From contig JAJEKV010000107.1 of NCBI GenBank assembly GCA_021234155.1, positions 785,673-849,672 of the forward strand: a DNA stretch of 64,000 nt, in the 5' to 3' direction. The stretch is from Isoetes taiwanensis. Lineage: Eukaryota > Streptophyta > Lycopodiopsida > Isoetales > Isoetaceae. Of the stretch, positions 25,125 to 36,603 are shown in pieces. The notes beneath the pieces are model-generated. The model worked only from the letters and a program-made list of their open reading frames with translations, was not told the origin of the DNA and ran no database searches. Both the position numbers and the translations under genes were made by a program. Positions within the stretch are counted from its first letter, which is position 1. Every line of letters begins with the position of its first letter.

Positions 25125-25773
25125 CTAACAAAGACCAACATAATTCAATCGAACAGATCTCTGCCTTGCATGCAATCCCCTTTCAGCAGCGGCATAAGCC
25201 TCTAGACTGCCATTTCGCCTTCTTGGGCACTTTGGATTCAAATATTTTACACATCTCCTCAAGAATAAAACCATGCTGAGAATCAGAGACCTTCGTTCTT
25301 TCAGAAAATTTAAAACAGCCCAGGCAATATCCACAAAGCTTCGGTGAATATTTTGATCCCATTCTTAAGGCTGCTCCACCGGATTACTGTGATTTAGAGC
25401 ATCTAAAAAGAAACCTGCGCTGTTTAGCAAATCTGAAGCAACTACCGTGTTAATCTGATTTGCAGTGCGTTCTTGGCTCCAAATAATGCGAACTCTGCTC
25501 CAACATGCCTGGCCCAAATTTTTACAACACTTCCTTCTATTAATTCCCTTAACTCTTCCTGTACCGAAGGATCCATTTTACCGAAGGATCCATAACAGTT
25601 TTTGGTACCTCAAACCTAATCCGCTTTTTTCTGGTCTGTCCTGGAAAATCAGCACCTGCTGAATCTTGGAGTTCTAGATCCGGCATTGCTCCAGATGCAC
25701 AAATATTTGGAGAGTGTTGTTCTGAATCGTGAGGTTCAGAGATCACGAGTCTCATGCCAGATGTACTAATCAA
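25125..25773 (-). pseudogene. Unrecognised coding-like segment
   Basis: Minus-strand sequence reads as plausible protein in consecutive pieces: 25,549-25,773 (contains GADFPGQTRKKRIRFEVPK), about 25,330-25,545 in shifted frames, and 25,125-25,334 (contains DIAWAVLNFLKERRS). CAG and CTG words are intact. It may be exons of a host gene fragment; stops between the pieces prevent a single frame. No family recognised. Confidence 0.3.
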
Positions 25774-27841
25774 AGCTGTTTTTCCTTCGACAAGTCTCGT
25801 TGCAGGCTTGCCAGATGTACCAGATGGTTCATTACTCGATGTCCTCGAGTGTCCCGATATTTACGGCGCTCGGTTCCTTTCTCCACATGGTCGTTCTGAG
25901 GGCGAAGAACAAGAACCATAACTCTGCTGCTGCATGCTGCTCAATCTGCTCTAAAATAAATCTGCTCCTGTTCTTTGAAGATCGATCAGCGGAAACAATG
26001 ACTGGAATCATCTGGAATCTCCCTGCCTATGAACACAGCAACTGCGGATGTGAATCTCCCTCCCCGATGCTACCTTCCCCTTGTTCGAACACAGCAACTG
26101 CACCGCCAAGAATCGATCTGGTTCAAAAACATTCTTTCTTAGAAATTAAAATTCAATGGTCGATGGTCTAGGCTATGGTTTCGTATTTAGTTGAGACATG
26201 CATGCATGTCAGATGGAGTTATAGTTAATGGGTGTGTTATTGTTTTGGGGCCGTGAGATGGCGGCACCTTCTGCCAGTATGCTGGCTGGGAGATCCGAGC
26301 CAACCCGGTATGGAGTCAGCATGGGGTCAAATGGCCCCCATTTAAAAGGGGACCCCCCTTCACTAACACCATGGGTTAAAGCAGTATTTAGGCTTTTGCA
26401 CTGGTGTCCATACACTACAATAATACACATGAATCCGCCCTCGCCGCCTTTTTGGCCTTTGCTCCTTGATTTAACCGCAGCCTTCACGATGCTTGATCCT
26501 CCAAACTTGCTTATTTATACGGGTCTCCAAGGGGTGCCCATTTTCCACGAATATAGACTAAGCTGGCGGCTTATTATCACGACAAATCAAGGGAGCCCTT
26601 TTGTTTTGGATCATGCCAACATAGCAATACCTTGCGTGATATCTTATATATTTTATTTGCAACAAACATGTCACTAAGTGCTCATAATACGATGTTGTGG
26701 AATCTTACTTACACTTATTCAGGAATCTAATTTGTAAGGATATCACTATTGCAACTATTTTGCAGTTGTACACTCGAAAGACTTTGCTGGTATATTCCAT
26801 GCCACATGTCAGTATGTTAAATAAGTCTTCTTATATCTGCAAAGTTTATGTATGTCCCTTTGCAAAACTCAGCAGAGGAAACTTACAAGACTCAAAGACA
26901 GTTTATTAGAAAGCAGCACATTTCTATTAGAATCATATATTTATGCACTTCCACAACTTTGTGAGTTCCACAAGCACCTATGATGTTGATGCCCGAAACA
27001 TGTTTGGGCACACATTTGCCTTAAAACCACGTGGAGTCTATAGTAGTATTATACTCAATAGTAATGAATGAATGAGTCGGGACCAACAATGCTTGAAACT
27101 TTCAAAAAGGAAAAAATGAATCTATGAACCAAGATTGTCACCTTGCCTTGTCTAATTAATTGAGATACATCCATGCTAAATAACAAAATAGGAATATAAT
27201 AGTAAATATTAAACTAACGAAAGAAGCGTACTCACCATGCCAAAGCATAGATCAAAATATGTTTTACACAATAAGCCCTCAAAATAGAATGTATTTTATA
27301 AGGGAAAAAAACCTTTCGTTTTTATGATGCGAAGTAATTCAGAGACAAACATATTAATCAATAACTAATAAAGCTTATTCTATATTGAAGTGACTTCCAA
27401 GCTAGTGAACTAGCTACCGTAAGCTCTAGTAACATAAGACAAAGTTCGTCTATGATAGATGACTCTTCCTCCTCTTGGTTTCTTTACATGTAGATCGATA
27501 TCTATGCTATGTTGTTTTTCCTTTGAGCTTTGCCCAAAAAAAAAAGGCCCGGGCCCCACTTATAAGCAGGGTTGGCTTTGTTTGTTGTCTGCGAGGAGAT
27601 CTTGGTTGGCATCACGGAGCGAGCTGCGAATAATGCTTGGTAGCTTGTGGTTAGAGTGGAATGCTTCAAATGTCGTTGTCTACCAATAGGAGGATACATC
27701 TAAAGTCAGCGTGGTTCGGTAAAATTTCATTGACAGCCCTATTTTGCTACTTCAACTTAAGCGGGACCAGCAACGTTCATGAGACTTATGAGCGACATCT
27801 TGAGGAGTTTTTTGGATACTTTTGTTATAGTAGTCTTTGAG
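25774..27841. other. Unassigned region
   Basis: No supported gene. A palindromic GGCCCGGGCC lies in an A-run context near 27,546. Frames at 26,228-26,677 have no motif and are likely fortuitous. Confidence 0.35.
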
Positions 27842-27872
27842 GATATGGGTGAAAGCATGTTGTAGTGGAACA
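27842..27872 (+). repeat. Left copy of a 31-bp perfect inverted repeat
   Basis: Starts 'gatatgggtgaaagcatgtt' and is the exact reverse complement of 29,369-29,399. Partial similarity continues inward (TGTGGTGGGA near 27,906). Confidence 0.85.
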
Positions 27873-28937
27873 CCTGGGTGTCCCCACTGTACCCCCCTAA
27901 AAATGTGGTGGGAGATATCAAATTTGTGGTGCGATTTTAAATGTTTGTTTGGCGCCTAGTGCATAACTGCCCTGGATTCAATCATTTCTTGAACTGCAAC
28001 AACCTTGGATTCCTACGCCAGATCCCATTCAATTTCCTCACGCCACGGTCCCATTCCAATTTCCACCTAGCAGGATTCCTAAACCCCGACCCACCGCCCT
28101 TTCACAAGCACTGCGGCTATGGCGGCTTTAATCCGGTTTATTGGATCAATCAGGTTCATACTTTGAATCATTTAATTTGGAAGCAAATCGCCCTAAAATC
28201 TCAAACCCGAAGCCTTACGGATGTGAGAAAGAGAACTCGAGAACAAGAACGGGATCATAAAAGATGCCAAAGGAAAAGAAAAGGGAAGCTAAAGAAGAAT
28301 TAGCAAAATTGCATCAGCCAGAGGGAGGATCCACTAGAGCGGCCTCTACTAGGCCGGATGGTGTTGAAAATTATCTTCATTTCATAGCACCACTAAAGGC
28401 TTATTTGTGTGATGATAAAGAAAAGAGGTTTTACGCAGATTTCTGAAGATGACACAAATGGAGAAGACGCGAAGAGCTGGAAAGATTACAAACTGGAAGA
28501 GCATTGTGGTCAGACAACCTAGGTGGTCACATTCAACTTGAAGAAGTCTAACGGCAATAATGAGTTTAGCGGCGAAGTAGTTGCCTTGCTATGGCGGTAG
28601 AAGAGGCATTAAAGTGCTAATCCCTGCCAAAGGTTTCCGGGGTTTTGTAACCATTGGGTGTTCATCCAAGAATCTTACCAAAAGCAAAATTGAAGAGGGA
28701 AGAGATGATTGCAAAGGGGGGGAAAATGGGTTTTGTACAAAAGAGTTAGAAGAGCAGGATGTAATTCAATTACGTCATAGAACTCAGGCAGCAATTTTTG
28801 GACCAAAAATAGAGGGTATCTCCAAATGCAAAGGATGTTAAGTTGGAAGATTGGAACGAAATGTAAGAGAGGATCATGCCACTCACTATCTAGAAGAATC
28901 CTGAGGTTATTTCATTTCTTCATCTTCACCACATTTT
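27873..28937. other. Interior between inverted repeats
   Basis: The plus-strand frame 28,264-28,446 (60 residues, starts MPKEKKREAKEELAKLHQ, highly charged) and the following broken frames to about 28,850 look coding-like, but no family is recognised. If the flanking inverted repeats are element ends, this is the cargo. Confidence 0.3.
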
Positions 28938-29050
28938 TATTGTTAATGTGGTATGTGGTATATGGTTAGTGATTGCTTGTGATATGTGGTTCTTGGGTTA
29001 GTGATTGCTTGTGGTATGTGGTGTGTGGTGCCTATTAATGTTGTGATATA
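28938..29050. repeat. TG-rich minisatellite-like tract
   Basis: Irregular repeats of 'tatgtggt' and of 'gttagtgattgcttgtg', the latter twice (about 28,965 and 28,998). Confidence 0.7.
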
Positions 29051-29368
29051 TGATATGTCTTGCCTAGTGTGGTGAGGCACGTGGGTAAAATAAATCATGT
29101 AAATATATGCTTTGTGGTGCCCTAGTCCGTATGATCGAGCCATTTCGTGATCGATCTTCTTGCCGAAATCAGAAATAGTCTTGCCGGATTAAGGAGCGGA
29201 TCAGAGTTTTTGAGGGAAAATGAAAGCAGGCATCGTGTAATTCAAAAAAGACAAAATTTTGAATAAGTAATCATGTGTATATTTGAAAAAATAACGCCCC
29301 TCTCCACTACAAATTGTTGAGTTCCCACCACACTTAGCACCCAAAAATGTGGTGCTAAAATGCGTTTT

Positions 29369-29399
29369 TGTTCCACTACAACATGCTTTCACCCATATC
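29369..29399 (-). repeat. Right copy of a 31-bp perfect inverted repeat
   Basis: Exact reverse complement of 27,842-27,872. It is followed by TTAGTG (29,400-29,405), the usual outer end of CACTA elements, and preceded by CACTACAA at 29,305. The left copy lacks the matching CACTA end. Confidence 0.85.
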
Positions 29400-29403
29400 T
29401 TAG

Positions 29404-29790
29404 TGTACAAGCCAAATCCGAAGAACCACGTACAACACCTCGAGGAAAGTGCTCGAGAGCTAAGAAGGCACCGGGGCCAGCTTCTAAGTTGTCGAAGTGC
29501 CGCCGCCTTGAGGAGAGGGTAGAGTACACGGGGCGCGTGATCTCGGTGGAGGGAATTTCGACGGCATCCCGCCAAGATCGGCGCAGTTGATACATTGGCC
29601 GAAGAACATCCCGAGGTCGGAAGATTTCCTGGCCCTAGCGGGGTACTATAGGAAGTTCGTGAAGAACTTTGCAAAATAGCGCCAACCCACTTAACGGATT
29701 TGGCGAGGGCGGTGTACCTCTTGGGGTGGTGTACACCTTCCATGGAGTTCAGGCGGTCGAATGCGAGGCGGTGGCCCCTAGTCACCTTGA
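29404..29790 (+). pseudogene. Ty3/gypsy pol fragment (reverse transcriptase end / RNase H start)
   Basis: The sequence encodes, across frame shifts, the end of a gypsy reverse transcriptase. HVQHLEE (about 29,432) is followed by KLSKCRRLEERVEYTGRVIS (about 29,490) and VEGISTA, then by HWPKNIPRSEDFLALAGYYR (about 29,593) and KFVKNFAK. These match the conserved 'KCeF....v.yLGHvIS..Gi..dp.Ki.ai..WP.P....e.r.FLGl.gYYRrFi..fs.ia.PL' block. A weaker match to the following RNase H start runs to about 29,790. No LTR, integrase or protease is visible, so it is a small remnant. Breaks fall at places where CAG/CTG are expected. Confidence 0.8.
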
Positions 29791-30639
29791 GTCACATGCC
29801 GTTCCACGATGGGAGTAATCCCCTACACGCCCCCATCCCGAACCGGGAGATGCAACCCGAGGTAGCCCTTTGGCTATGCATCCGTGAATACGATCGATCC
29901 CAAGACCTTTCAACCTACTCAGAAGTGTGCGCGGAGGGGCGGATGGAGCCGGACTACCCAATTGCCATGTTCCTATGCCGATAACTCCTTATTGCACTTT
30001 GTCCGTTTTGACTTGGAGACCCAAGCTTGTCAATCCACCCCTGTGTCCGAGCCGGGCAGACTTCCCCATATGTGATGTAGTCTCCGTCTATCTATGCAGT
30101 CGTGGTGAGCCATCCCCTGCATTGATGGTCATATGATGTTGATGTATGTACTACTGTGCGTGTATGTTACTTCCTTGACTAGAGTAGAGCCCGAGGGAGA
30201 CAGGTAAAATGACCCCTTCATTCTTCCCTTTCGAACTCTTCAAGGAGTGGTATGGGGATGAACTCACATTTTGTGCTCTGGTGTGGGTGCAGGTATATGA
30301 GTGAGGGGCGTCACAGCGTTTGTTCTTAATAATTACGCAAGTTTAGCACCATGGATGGTTGGATGAAACGCTAAGGAGGATGCCGAGAGATCAACAGGGC
30401 GTGATCATCAGACTACTCTATTCGATGCTATATGGATATTGCATGGTTGTTGGCTTTCGTATGGAGAAAGCCAGAGATCATGGCCAAGTTATTCAGATGA
30501 TGATTATGAGCTTGCCCTTGGTTGTAGCCCGAGGAAGGTATAATATTATAAATCTTTAATCCTAAGTTCCATTCTCTTTATGCTATATGTTACTCATAAG
30601 TATTATTATTTTGGTCTAGGCGACGATATTATTCCTCAA
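29791..30639. other. Unassigned sequence, probably retrotransposon-derived
   Basis: GC-richer to about 30,230, then AT-rich. The 66-residue frame at 30,359 is not recognised. It could be gypsy internal sequence or the upstream part of the CACTA protein. Confidence 0.3.
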
Positions 30640-31059
30640 TGTGGGCATATGGGCAACATTTTTAGCATCCATGGTGTTGATAAGTGTAGAGTTACATTTG
30701 ATTGGGGGATCATTTCAGAATTTGAACAAAAACGTCAATCTAGCAATAGGGATCGCGAACCTTTGAGAGTAACTTGAATTACATGGGAATCTTAACGAAT
30801 ATTATTGAGTTGGATTATCATAGCTTTCGTGTAAATGTCTTGAAGGCCCGATGGTTCAAAGTTGTATCTGAGAGGTCGTGGCAAGGCAGTTATGACTTAT
30901 CCATCCAGGATTTTAGAAGTGGATTCTTCAAAGGTATTGGGTGAAATGAAGGAACCTTTTTTTTTCCAAGTCGGTCAGCAGATATTTTTCCATAAGAATC
31001 CTAATGAGATAACTGGTGGATTGTCATACATTGTCAACCAAGAGCTCGGCAAGATGTAA
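30640..31059 (+). pseudogene. CACTA (En/Spm) transposon protein C-terminal piece, DUF4216-like
   Basis: Plus-strand sequence near 30,780 reads YMGILTNIIELDYHSFRVNV, like the 'yYG.l.dIiEldY....k..lFkC.W' opening of DUF4216. Near 30,940 it reads EMKEPFFFQVGQQIFFHKNP, matching the 'ePfilA.qa.QvFYv.D' part. An acidic tail with (GAT)n-encoded Asp runs follows. DUF4216 is found near the C-terminus of plant TNP2-type CACTA proteins; its role is unknown. One stop and a frameshift lie near 30,777-30,850. The CACTA-like terminus at about 32,227 is on the expected side. Confidence 0.55.
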
Positions 31060-31117
31060 TTGATCTATCAGTGGTTGAAAATAATATGGAAGAGCTCTCC
31101 CATGACATTCATGCTAA

Positions 31118-31175
31118 TGATGATGATGATGCTAATGATGATATCTTGGTTATGGCACTGCGATGATGATGATGA
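31118..31175. repeat. Imperfect GAT trinucleotide repeat
   Basis: Runs of GAT interrupted by GCTAAT and by 'atcttggttatggcactgc'. In the DUF4216-like frame they would encode Asp. Confidence 0.75.
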
Positions 31176-31889
31176 TTGTGGCGGCGCAAGGGCGATGACT
31201 ATTATTGCATGAAGCGAAGAAGAAGGAGAAATGGAAGAAATTGGCATCAATATTGAAGAGGAGAGAGCATATATGGGAGAAGATTATCTCGAAGGTGGTT
31301 TGCTTGAGGATGATCTTCATGAACATGTTCCTTTAGAATCTCCATTCATAGAACTTTCACAAAAGAGAGGAAGCTGATAAAGAAGTGGAATTATGTGCTC
31401 GGATCTCCATTCAATTCGCCAATTCACATTGCTGGACATAATGAGGATTATATGGAAGGCGAAAGAGATACTGGGAACATGCACATGATCCATCGAAGCA
31501 ATTAAGAATTTGGCTCTTTGTTTATATCTAGATGAGGATGAGATAGAGGATATTGAGAAACCATCTTAATGAAGTTGCACATGTGATTAATCAACATTGT
31601 TAATCTTATTGCTATGACTACTATGGTATAGATCATTTGGCATTGAGTATTGTTTTTATCTTCCTATAAATTTGCTCCCTTGTTCGTTGTCGGTACCCTT
31701 CACCATTATCTATTCCCCTTCATCCGACCGTATCCAAATCATTCTTTTCTACCAAGTAACATTCCTTAGTGCAATACCAAATCTTTAATGATATATGAAT
31801 ACCAAACTCAATTCTACTAATATATTAGATACAAATTGGATGGCATTATGTTATAAATTACAGAAATGTTATAATGATGGGTTATAAAA
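31176..31889. other. Tail of the CACTA-like region
   Basis: Acidic coding-like remnants to about 31,560 (for example GEDYLEGGLLEDDLHEHVPL in a broken frame), then AT-rich sequence. Confidence 0.3.
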
Positions 31890-32227
31890 TTTGCTAAAAA
31901 AATTTTACCAACAACCCACTTAAATTGCAATATAAAGGTTACGACAAATGCTCCTCAAAGTTCCAGAAAGATATGTTAGATGAAATTTTGGATAATCGTT
32001 TGTTTATAAGTCTTAAAAGTTAACAACTTGGCTTAAATATTGTTCAAAAGTTGTTGCAAAACCTACTTAACATGCGATAGAAAGTTGACAAAAGGAGGCC
32101 ATTGCTTTGACAAAAGATTTGACACTATGGTAGACACAATGTTGACACAAATAAGCACTTTGTGTCAAGATAGTAGTAGTCGACACAAATTTGTGGATTG
32201 ACACTATACCCCCATCCTCTTGTAGTG
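31890..32227 (+). mobile_element. CACTA-type 3' terminus with subterminal repeats
   Basis: The sequence has repeated 'TTGACA(C/A)A' words between 32,090 and 32,205 and ends CTCTTGTAGTG at 32,227, the mirror of a CACTACAAGAG start. Independent support for the boundary: homology between the two phosphatase-like copies starts at 32,228 exactly, whereas the other copy (from 36,604) has different sequence to its left. The element therefore ends where the terminus predicts. The matching 5' end was not found with confidence; 29,305 (CACTACAA) is a candidate but lacks a matching 3-bp target duplication. Confidence 0.6.
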
Positions 32228-33145
32228 AATGGCGTCTTCTCTTCGCCTTGCGAATTTGTTAATACATGTTATATTACATTTCCGGTGTCGCCGTTATAGG
32301 AGTTAGGCCCCAAAATTACTATTATGTCCCCAACTAGGTGATCCATTGTTTGTTTTTATCAGGTTCCACATGTGTTAGAAGTCTACGGAAAATTTCCCAA
32401 TCACATATGACCCTTTCAAATCCTGAACGACCTCTTAAAAATGATGCGATCTTGCATGGTGAAAGGCTGCTGACTACATCACTCCTATTCTTACCTGCGG
32501 CGAGAAAGATCCATGTAAGACCTTACCGATAAAAGAAATTCTGATCATTAAAAATTTGGGACCACATTGGTACATTTCCATGATAAAGCGGGTTTGGCAT
32601 TTTTTATTTGAGAACATCCACCTCCATTGGCCATATTATCACTTTCTCATCTTTATGTGCACTATACACAATCTTTGTTTTGCGACATCTCTTGAGATGC
32701 ACAATGTGGAGACATATAGTTCGCGATGCCAATGCAGCTGCATCGAACATCTTCAACTAGTTTATTTTGCCATTTACTAGCGCTTAGTCATTGCCTTTTG
32801 TATATTCAAACTTTCAAAGATGCATCACAACACGCCCCTTCAATGCATTTCTGAAGTAATGTTCTTGGTACTTTTTCTTCACGTTCTTAATTGAAGAGAA
32901 TGGCCAAAGATCAAAAGAACATGAGAATGCAGGATCAATGATAATTTGCCGGGGCACCTTAAATATCCCTCTACTTCACTGCGACTACAAAGTTTTCCAA
33001 GTAAGATTAGCTTCCTTTCTATTTGTTTGTTTGTTTCGGAAGACTTGAGCCTACCATTTGAGAATCCTTAGTAAAAGTTTTGGCATCTCAAAGCCCGATT
33101 TAAACCCGAATCATCACCATTGATGATCAAGATCGATCACCCCCG
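32228..33145 (-). pseudogene. Duplicated, damaged copy of a FRA3-like 5-phosphatase WD40 segment
   Basis: Collinear with 36,604-37,500 over about 0.9 kb, same orientation. Shared landmarks include 'tccccaactaggtgatccat', 'ccatgtaagaccttacc' and 'agaacatccacctccattgg'. On the minus strand it would encode the same WD40-type exons but is far more broken. The differences concentrate at CAG/CTG: 'gaacagcctctt' in the other copy reads 'gaacgacctctt' here, and 'aaaacaggttctggcattctg' reads 'aaagcgggtttggcatttttt'. It begins exactly at the end of the CACTA-like terminus. I expect no function. Confidence 0.6.
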
Positions 33146-34862
33146 TGTCCGCAGGTTTCATTTTCAAGAATATTAAAGGCGCTTCATTTTTTCAAGAATA
33201 TTAAAAAGCGGTTACAACTTACAACAGATGATTCTTTCCCTAATCATTAAAGGCTAGTTCATTTTCAAGAATATTAAAGGCGGTTTTCTTGAACTTTTTT
33301 TCACGTTGCATTGGCTTTTACCTAATCATTTTGACTTTTACCTAACATTGACATCTTTACTTAACATTATGTATGTATTATGTATGTAGTACACATTGGC
33401 AATAAATAGAATGTTAAACGTTTGGAACATCCTCTCCATTGTCTCATGCATTTTCCATTGCTTTAGGCAACCAAATTGAAAAGCCATATCCTCGGGCAAT
33501 TCTTCCAATGATTCCGGATCGAACACATTTTCGGCCTCTCCCTCCACTTATCAAGGCTTTCACCGGTATCATGTATTACAAACTTATTTATTTTTTCAAA
33601 CATTTCCTACTTATGACCTTGCAAATGTGAACTTCAAAGCTATAGCTACATATTTATAATAATTTCCCAAATTAAACTACATTTTAAGAATATCTTACAA
33701 ACTGTAAAAAGCTTATTGGTTATGTGCATTCTTACATTCAAAGAAAAGCAAGATAAGTTGAGCAAACATAATTTGTAGAACATCTAAGACAAAGAGTTTA
33801 TCACTAGAGAAGCGGCACAACATAAAATAATATGGCAAACCATTGTACTATCTTTTGGCGACTATCACCACGAGGGCTAACATGATTTATATTGTGGGTC
33901 TTCAATTTGCTCCAATCTTTCACTTGAATTTGCAATATAATTTTCTTGTATTGACAAATGCTATCCAATTTCCTTGGTTAATGAATCTTTATTACCCCTC
34001 AAGTATAAAATTCACATTGTTTTTAGTCACGATTAAAGAAGAAAAATCTATTGCAAAAGAGAAACAAATGTGCACAACCAAGTGTTGCATAGCAGTTCAT
34101 AAAGGGGTGCAACCATTTTTCCATAGCTACAAGTCGAGACATATATTTCCCCTTTTTAGGTCAATACAACCACGAGACATCTAAAAGTCACTGAAAATGC
34201 AACTTGCAAGTTCAACTTTCTTAAGATCCAAACATTCCATGCTTTAAAAAAATGCTATTCTTCTACCCTAGTAATATGCAAAACTACAAGGCAACACTAA
34301 ACTACATACCGATGGAAGGGAGTCTATTATACGATCATTACAGAAACTTCATAGAAGATGACATACCTGGAAACCAATTTTTCTAGTTGAGGATAGCCAA
34401 TCACCTCCGCTAAATTTGGGCGTTGAAAAGGACATGTAAAGCAGTTCAATCAATTGATCCACGACACAAAAGGAGCCTTGCAAATCTACAATAGCCTCTT
34501 AAGCATCTTTTCTATCAATATTTCCTAAACTGCTTTACATGTCTTCTTCAACGGCCATAGATACGCGAACCCCATAATACAAACTGCTAGAGGCGATTTT
34601 CCCGGCGCCTAAAAAGCATTTTTCGCGACGAAAAACCGCATTTCGTCCTTCGGTAAACATCCCCCGCCATAATTAAGGAAATCGTACAAACTGCGTTAAA
34701 ATTTTCCTATATAATAATGATCGGGTGGCTAGGATTTTTCTGACCAAAATCTGACGGCCCACACTCGATAAACTTACGACGAATTCAGGATTTTAGCAGA
34801 GGCAATGGCATCCGGAAATTGGCAGAGGATTTTAGCAAAGAGGCCATGTCAAATATTCAGCC
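33146..34862. other. Spacer with a short triplicated repeat
   Basis: 'ttcattttcaagaatattaa' followed by aggcg/aagcgg occurs three times (33,157, 33,183 and 33,258). The rest is AT-rich to 34,560. GC-richer sequence near 34,580-34,680 has no recognised motif and may be promoter or leader of the gene-like segment that follows. Confidence 0.4.
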
Positions 34863-35239
34863 ATGGCATCCGGAATTGGGAATCTGGTAAGCGAGCGAAT
34901 CATTTCTTCTATGCTTGATTAAAGATCGATTTCATGATATGAGTTGATCGCTAATCCACATTCTTGGCATTTTTTTGAGCTCAGCAATCTATCAGAACGA
35001 CTGGAGATGGTTTATTGGCAATCTCTGTTACAAGCTTTATTCAGCAGGACAACCGGACTTCCTATTATTTTTAAGATAAGCATATCTATTTTTTATCTTG
35101 CCTTGCCAAACTTTATATCCTAAACTTTCTTTCTTCCTCTTCGCAGGCAAAGAGGATCTGCCTCTATGACGAAAGGGCAAAAGTTTGCGAACTAACTACT
35201 GAAGCATTTGTCCAGCTTGGGCGACTCCCTGTGCACAAG
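34863..35239 (+). CDS. Possible first exons of an unrecognised plant gene
   Basis: ATG at 34,863 begins MASGIGNL, ending at a good donor (CTG|gtaagc, 34,887). After 'gagctcag' the sequence from 34,985 reads QSIRTTGDGLLAISVTSFIQ. After a polypyrimidine tract and 'ttcgcag' the segment 35,146-35,239 reads AKRICLYDERAKVCELTTEA and on to a donor-like CACAAG|gtta. The pieces are helical and in phase, but the middle donor (after about 35,047) is not GT. The first half of a closely similar leader, 'atggcatccggaaattgg', occurs just upstream at 34,805. The helical N-terminus is loosely like HeLo/MCA-type domains; I do not assign a family. It may be a gene fragment. Confidence 0.3.
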
Positions 35240-35344
35240 GTTATTACTCATTATTTAATCTTTCGAAATCTTTTTTCTGGTCATTATTGAACTGATAAAA
35301 GCATGTAGAATGCAATGGATTATGGCCAAACAGCACCCCTTTCT

Positions 35345-35496
35345 ATTACTCTGTCCTATCAATGCACTACTCTGTCAATGCGAACTAACTATTGCAAGCG
35401 AACTGGCCGGCACTATCAGATTAGCCCTTTTGGATTATTTCGAATCCATGCTTTGCCCTTTGATTCTAGCATCTTGGGACAGCTGTGACAGATCTC
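35345..35496. repeat. Direct repeat, copy 1 (partner at 39,205)
   Basis: About 150 bp from 'actctgtcaatgcgaactaa' to 'gacagatctc', collinear with 39,205-39,333. Homology stops where the copia-type LTR begins. Confidence 0.8.
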
Positions 35497-35501
35497 ACTA
35501 T

Positions 35502-35728
35502 TGTAAAACGAAGTAAAGAAATCGTGAACAACTGTATTTTCCATTTACAACTGGATGTCGTACATATGTAGGAGTTCCTAAAATTTCGGGGCCACTAACA
35601 GCGATTAGTAAATTCTTGCCACTAATGGATGCTGACTTACAACCTAATGATAACGGCTAGCACATCTAGCACAACAGCTAATACAGTAATGTTATCTTCT
35701 TGTTATATTCCAACACTCCCCCTCAAGA
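35502..35728 (-). mobile_element. Copia-type LTR with adjoining polypurine tract, minus strand
   Basis: Minus strand: the purine tract CTTGAGGGGGAG (35,717-35,728) is followed directly by TGTTGGAATATAAC..., the typical start of a Ty1/copia 3' LTR, running about 215 bp to ...TTTTACA at 35,502. Homology with the 39.2-kb repeat stops at 35,496, just outside this boundary, which supports insertion there. Internal element sequence would lie to the right (36 kb), but no pol motif was recognised. A candidate left target sequence is ACTAT; the right copy was not found. Confidence 0.55.
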
Positions 35729-36603
35729 TGACTATTTAGAAGTTACAGAAACCGATCCTGTCCTGCACTAATACTCATCAAAATAAACTCTCCATCTGCC
35801 AAAGACTTAAAATAAACTCCCCATCTGTCAAAGACTTTCCAATGAAGTAATGCTCCCCCTTAGCTAGCTGTCAGCTAATGCTCCCCTTAGCTACGGTTAG
35901 CCTTTCCATCAAGTAATGTATCGAAAGGCTCCCCAATGAATTCACACTTGCCAGTAACTGCTGTCATTGTCAAAGACCCTGCCAAAGATATAAGGTCTCT
36001 AAAAATGCCCATCCAATATGAATTTTCCCTTGCATTATGACACAGAATCGGCCTGTCATGCAGATTCGGCCTGTTAAGGAGGCAACACGAGAATAAAGAA
36101 AAACTGTCCACTTGTTTCTGCTTTGCTTTAGAATGCAAAATCCCCTTTGCCACATGATGATTGCAAAACTCCTGTTTCCTAGCAACTGTCCACTTTGCTG
36201 AGCGATTAACACAAAAATCCCAACTGTCCACTTTGCTGAGCGAGTAACACAAAAATTCCAACTGTCCACTTTGCTGGCGATTAGCATAAAAAATCCCACT
36301 TGTTGGCATGACTGTCCACTTGCTTTAAACTGTGAAGCTGTGCCCTTTTCCAATCGCATGCAAATTGCTAAGCTGTTGCAACCAAATCGCTTTAATGGGC
36401 TGCACAAAATGCTGGTTAAGATATTTGGAGCTATGGAGAAGAATATCATAGCTACCAACCCTTTGCTGGTTTGTCTCGGTACATAATATTCCTATTGCGA
36501 TCTTAAGCCTGACATCAAAGTACCTCTTCTTCTCTACTTCATGATGCATAATATTACTGTACCTGGACATGTTGCTATATTCTTCCCCTTGCATCTTGAA
36601 GTA
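35729..36603. other. Unassigned sequence with a 38-bp tandem repeat
   Basis: Beginning at 36,183, three units of about 38 bp ('caactgtccactttgctg...' then 'agcgattaacacaaaaatcc') run to about 36,298. The minus-strand frame at 35,887-36,309 spans them and has no recognised motif. This may be internal sequence of the adjoining copia-type remnant. Confidence 0.5.

Noticed and set aside
27941-28303. 120-codon plus-strand frame starting MFVWRLVHNCPGF
   Set aside because: No recognised family; the composition changes mid-frame, and the later Lys/Glu-rich part overlaps a different coding-like frame.
29305-32227. A complete CACTA element from 29,305 to 32,227
   Set aside because: The ends share only about nine bases, the 3-bp flanks do not match, and a gypsy fragment lies inside; the 5' end remains unproven.
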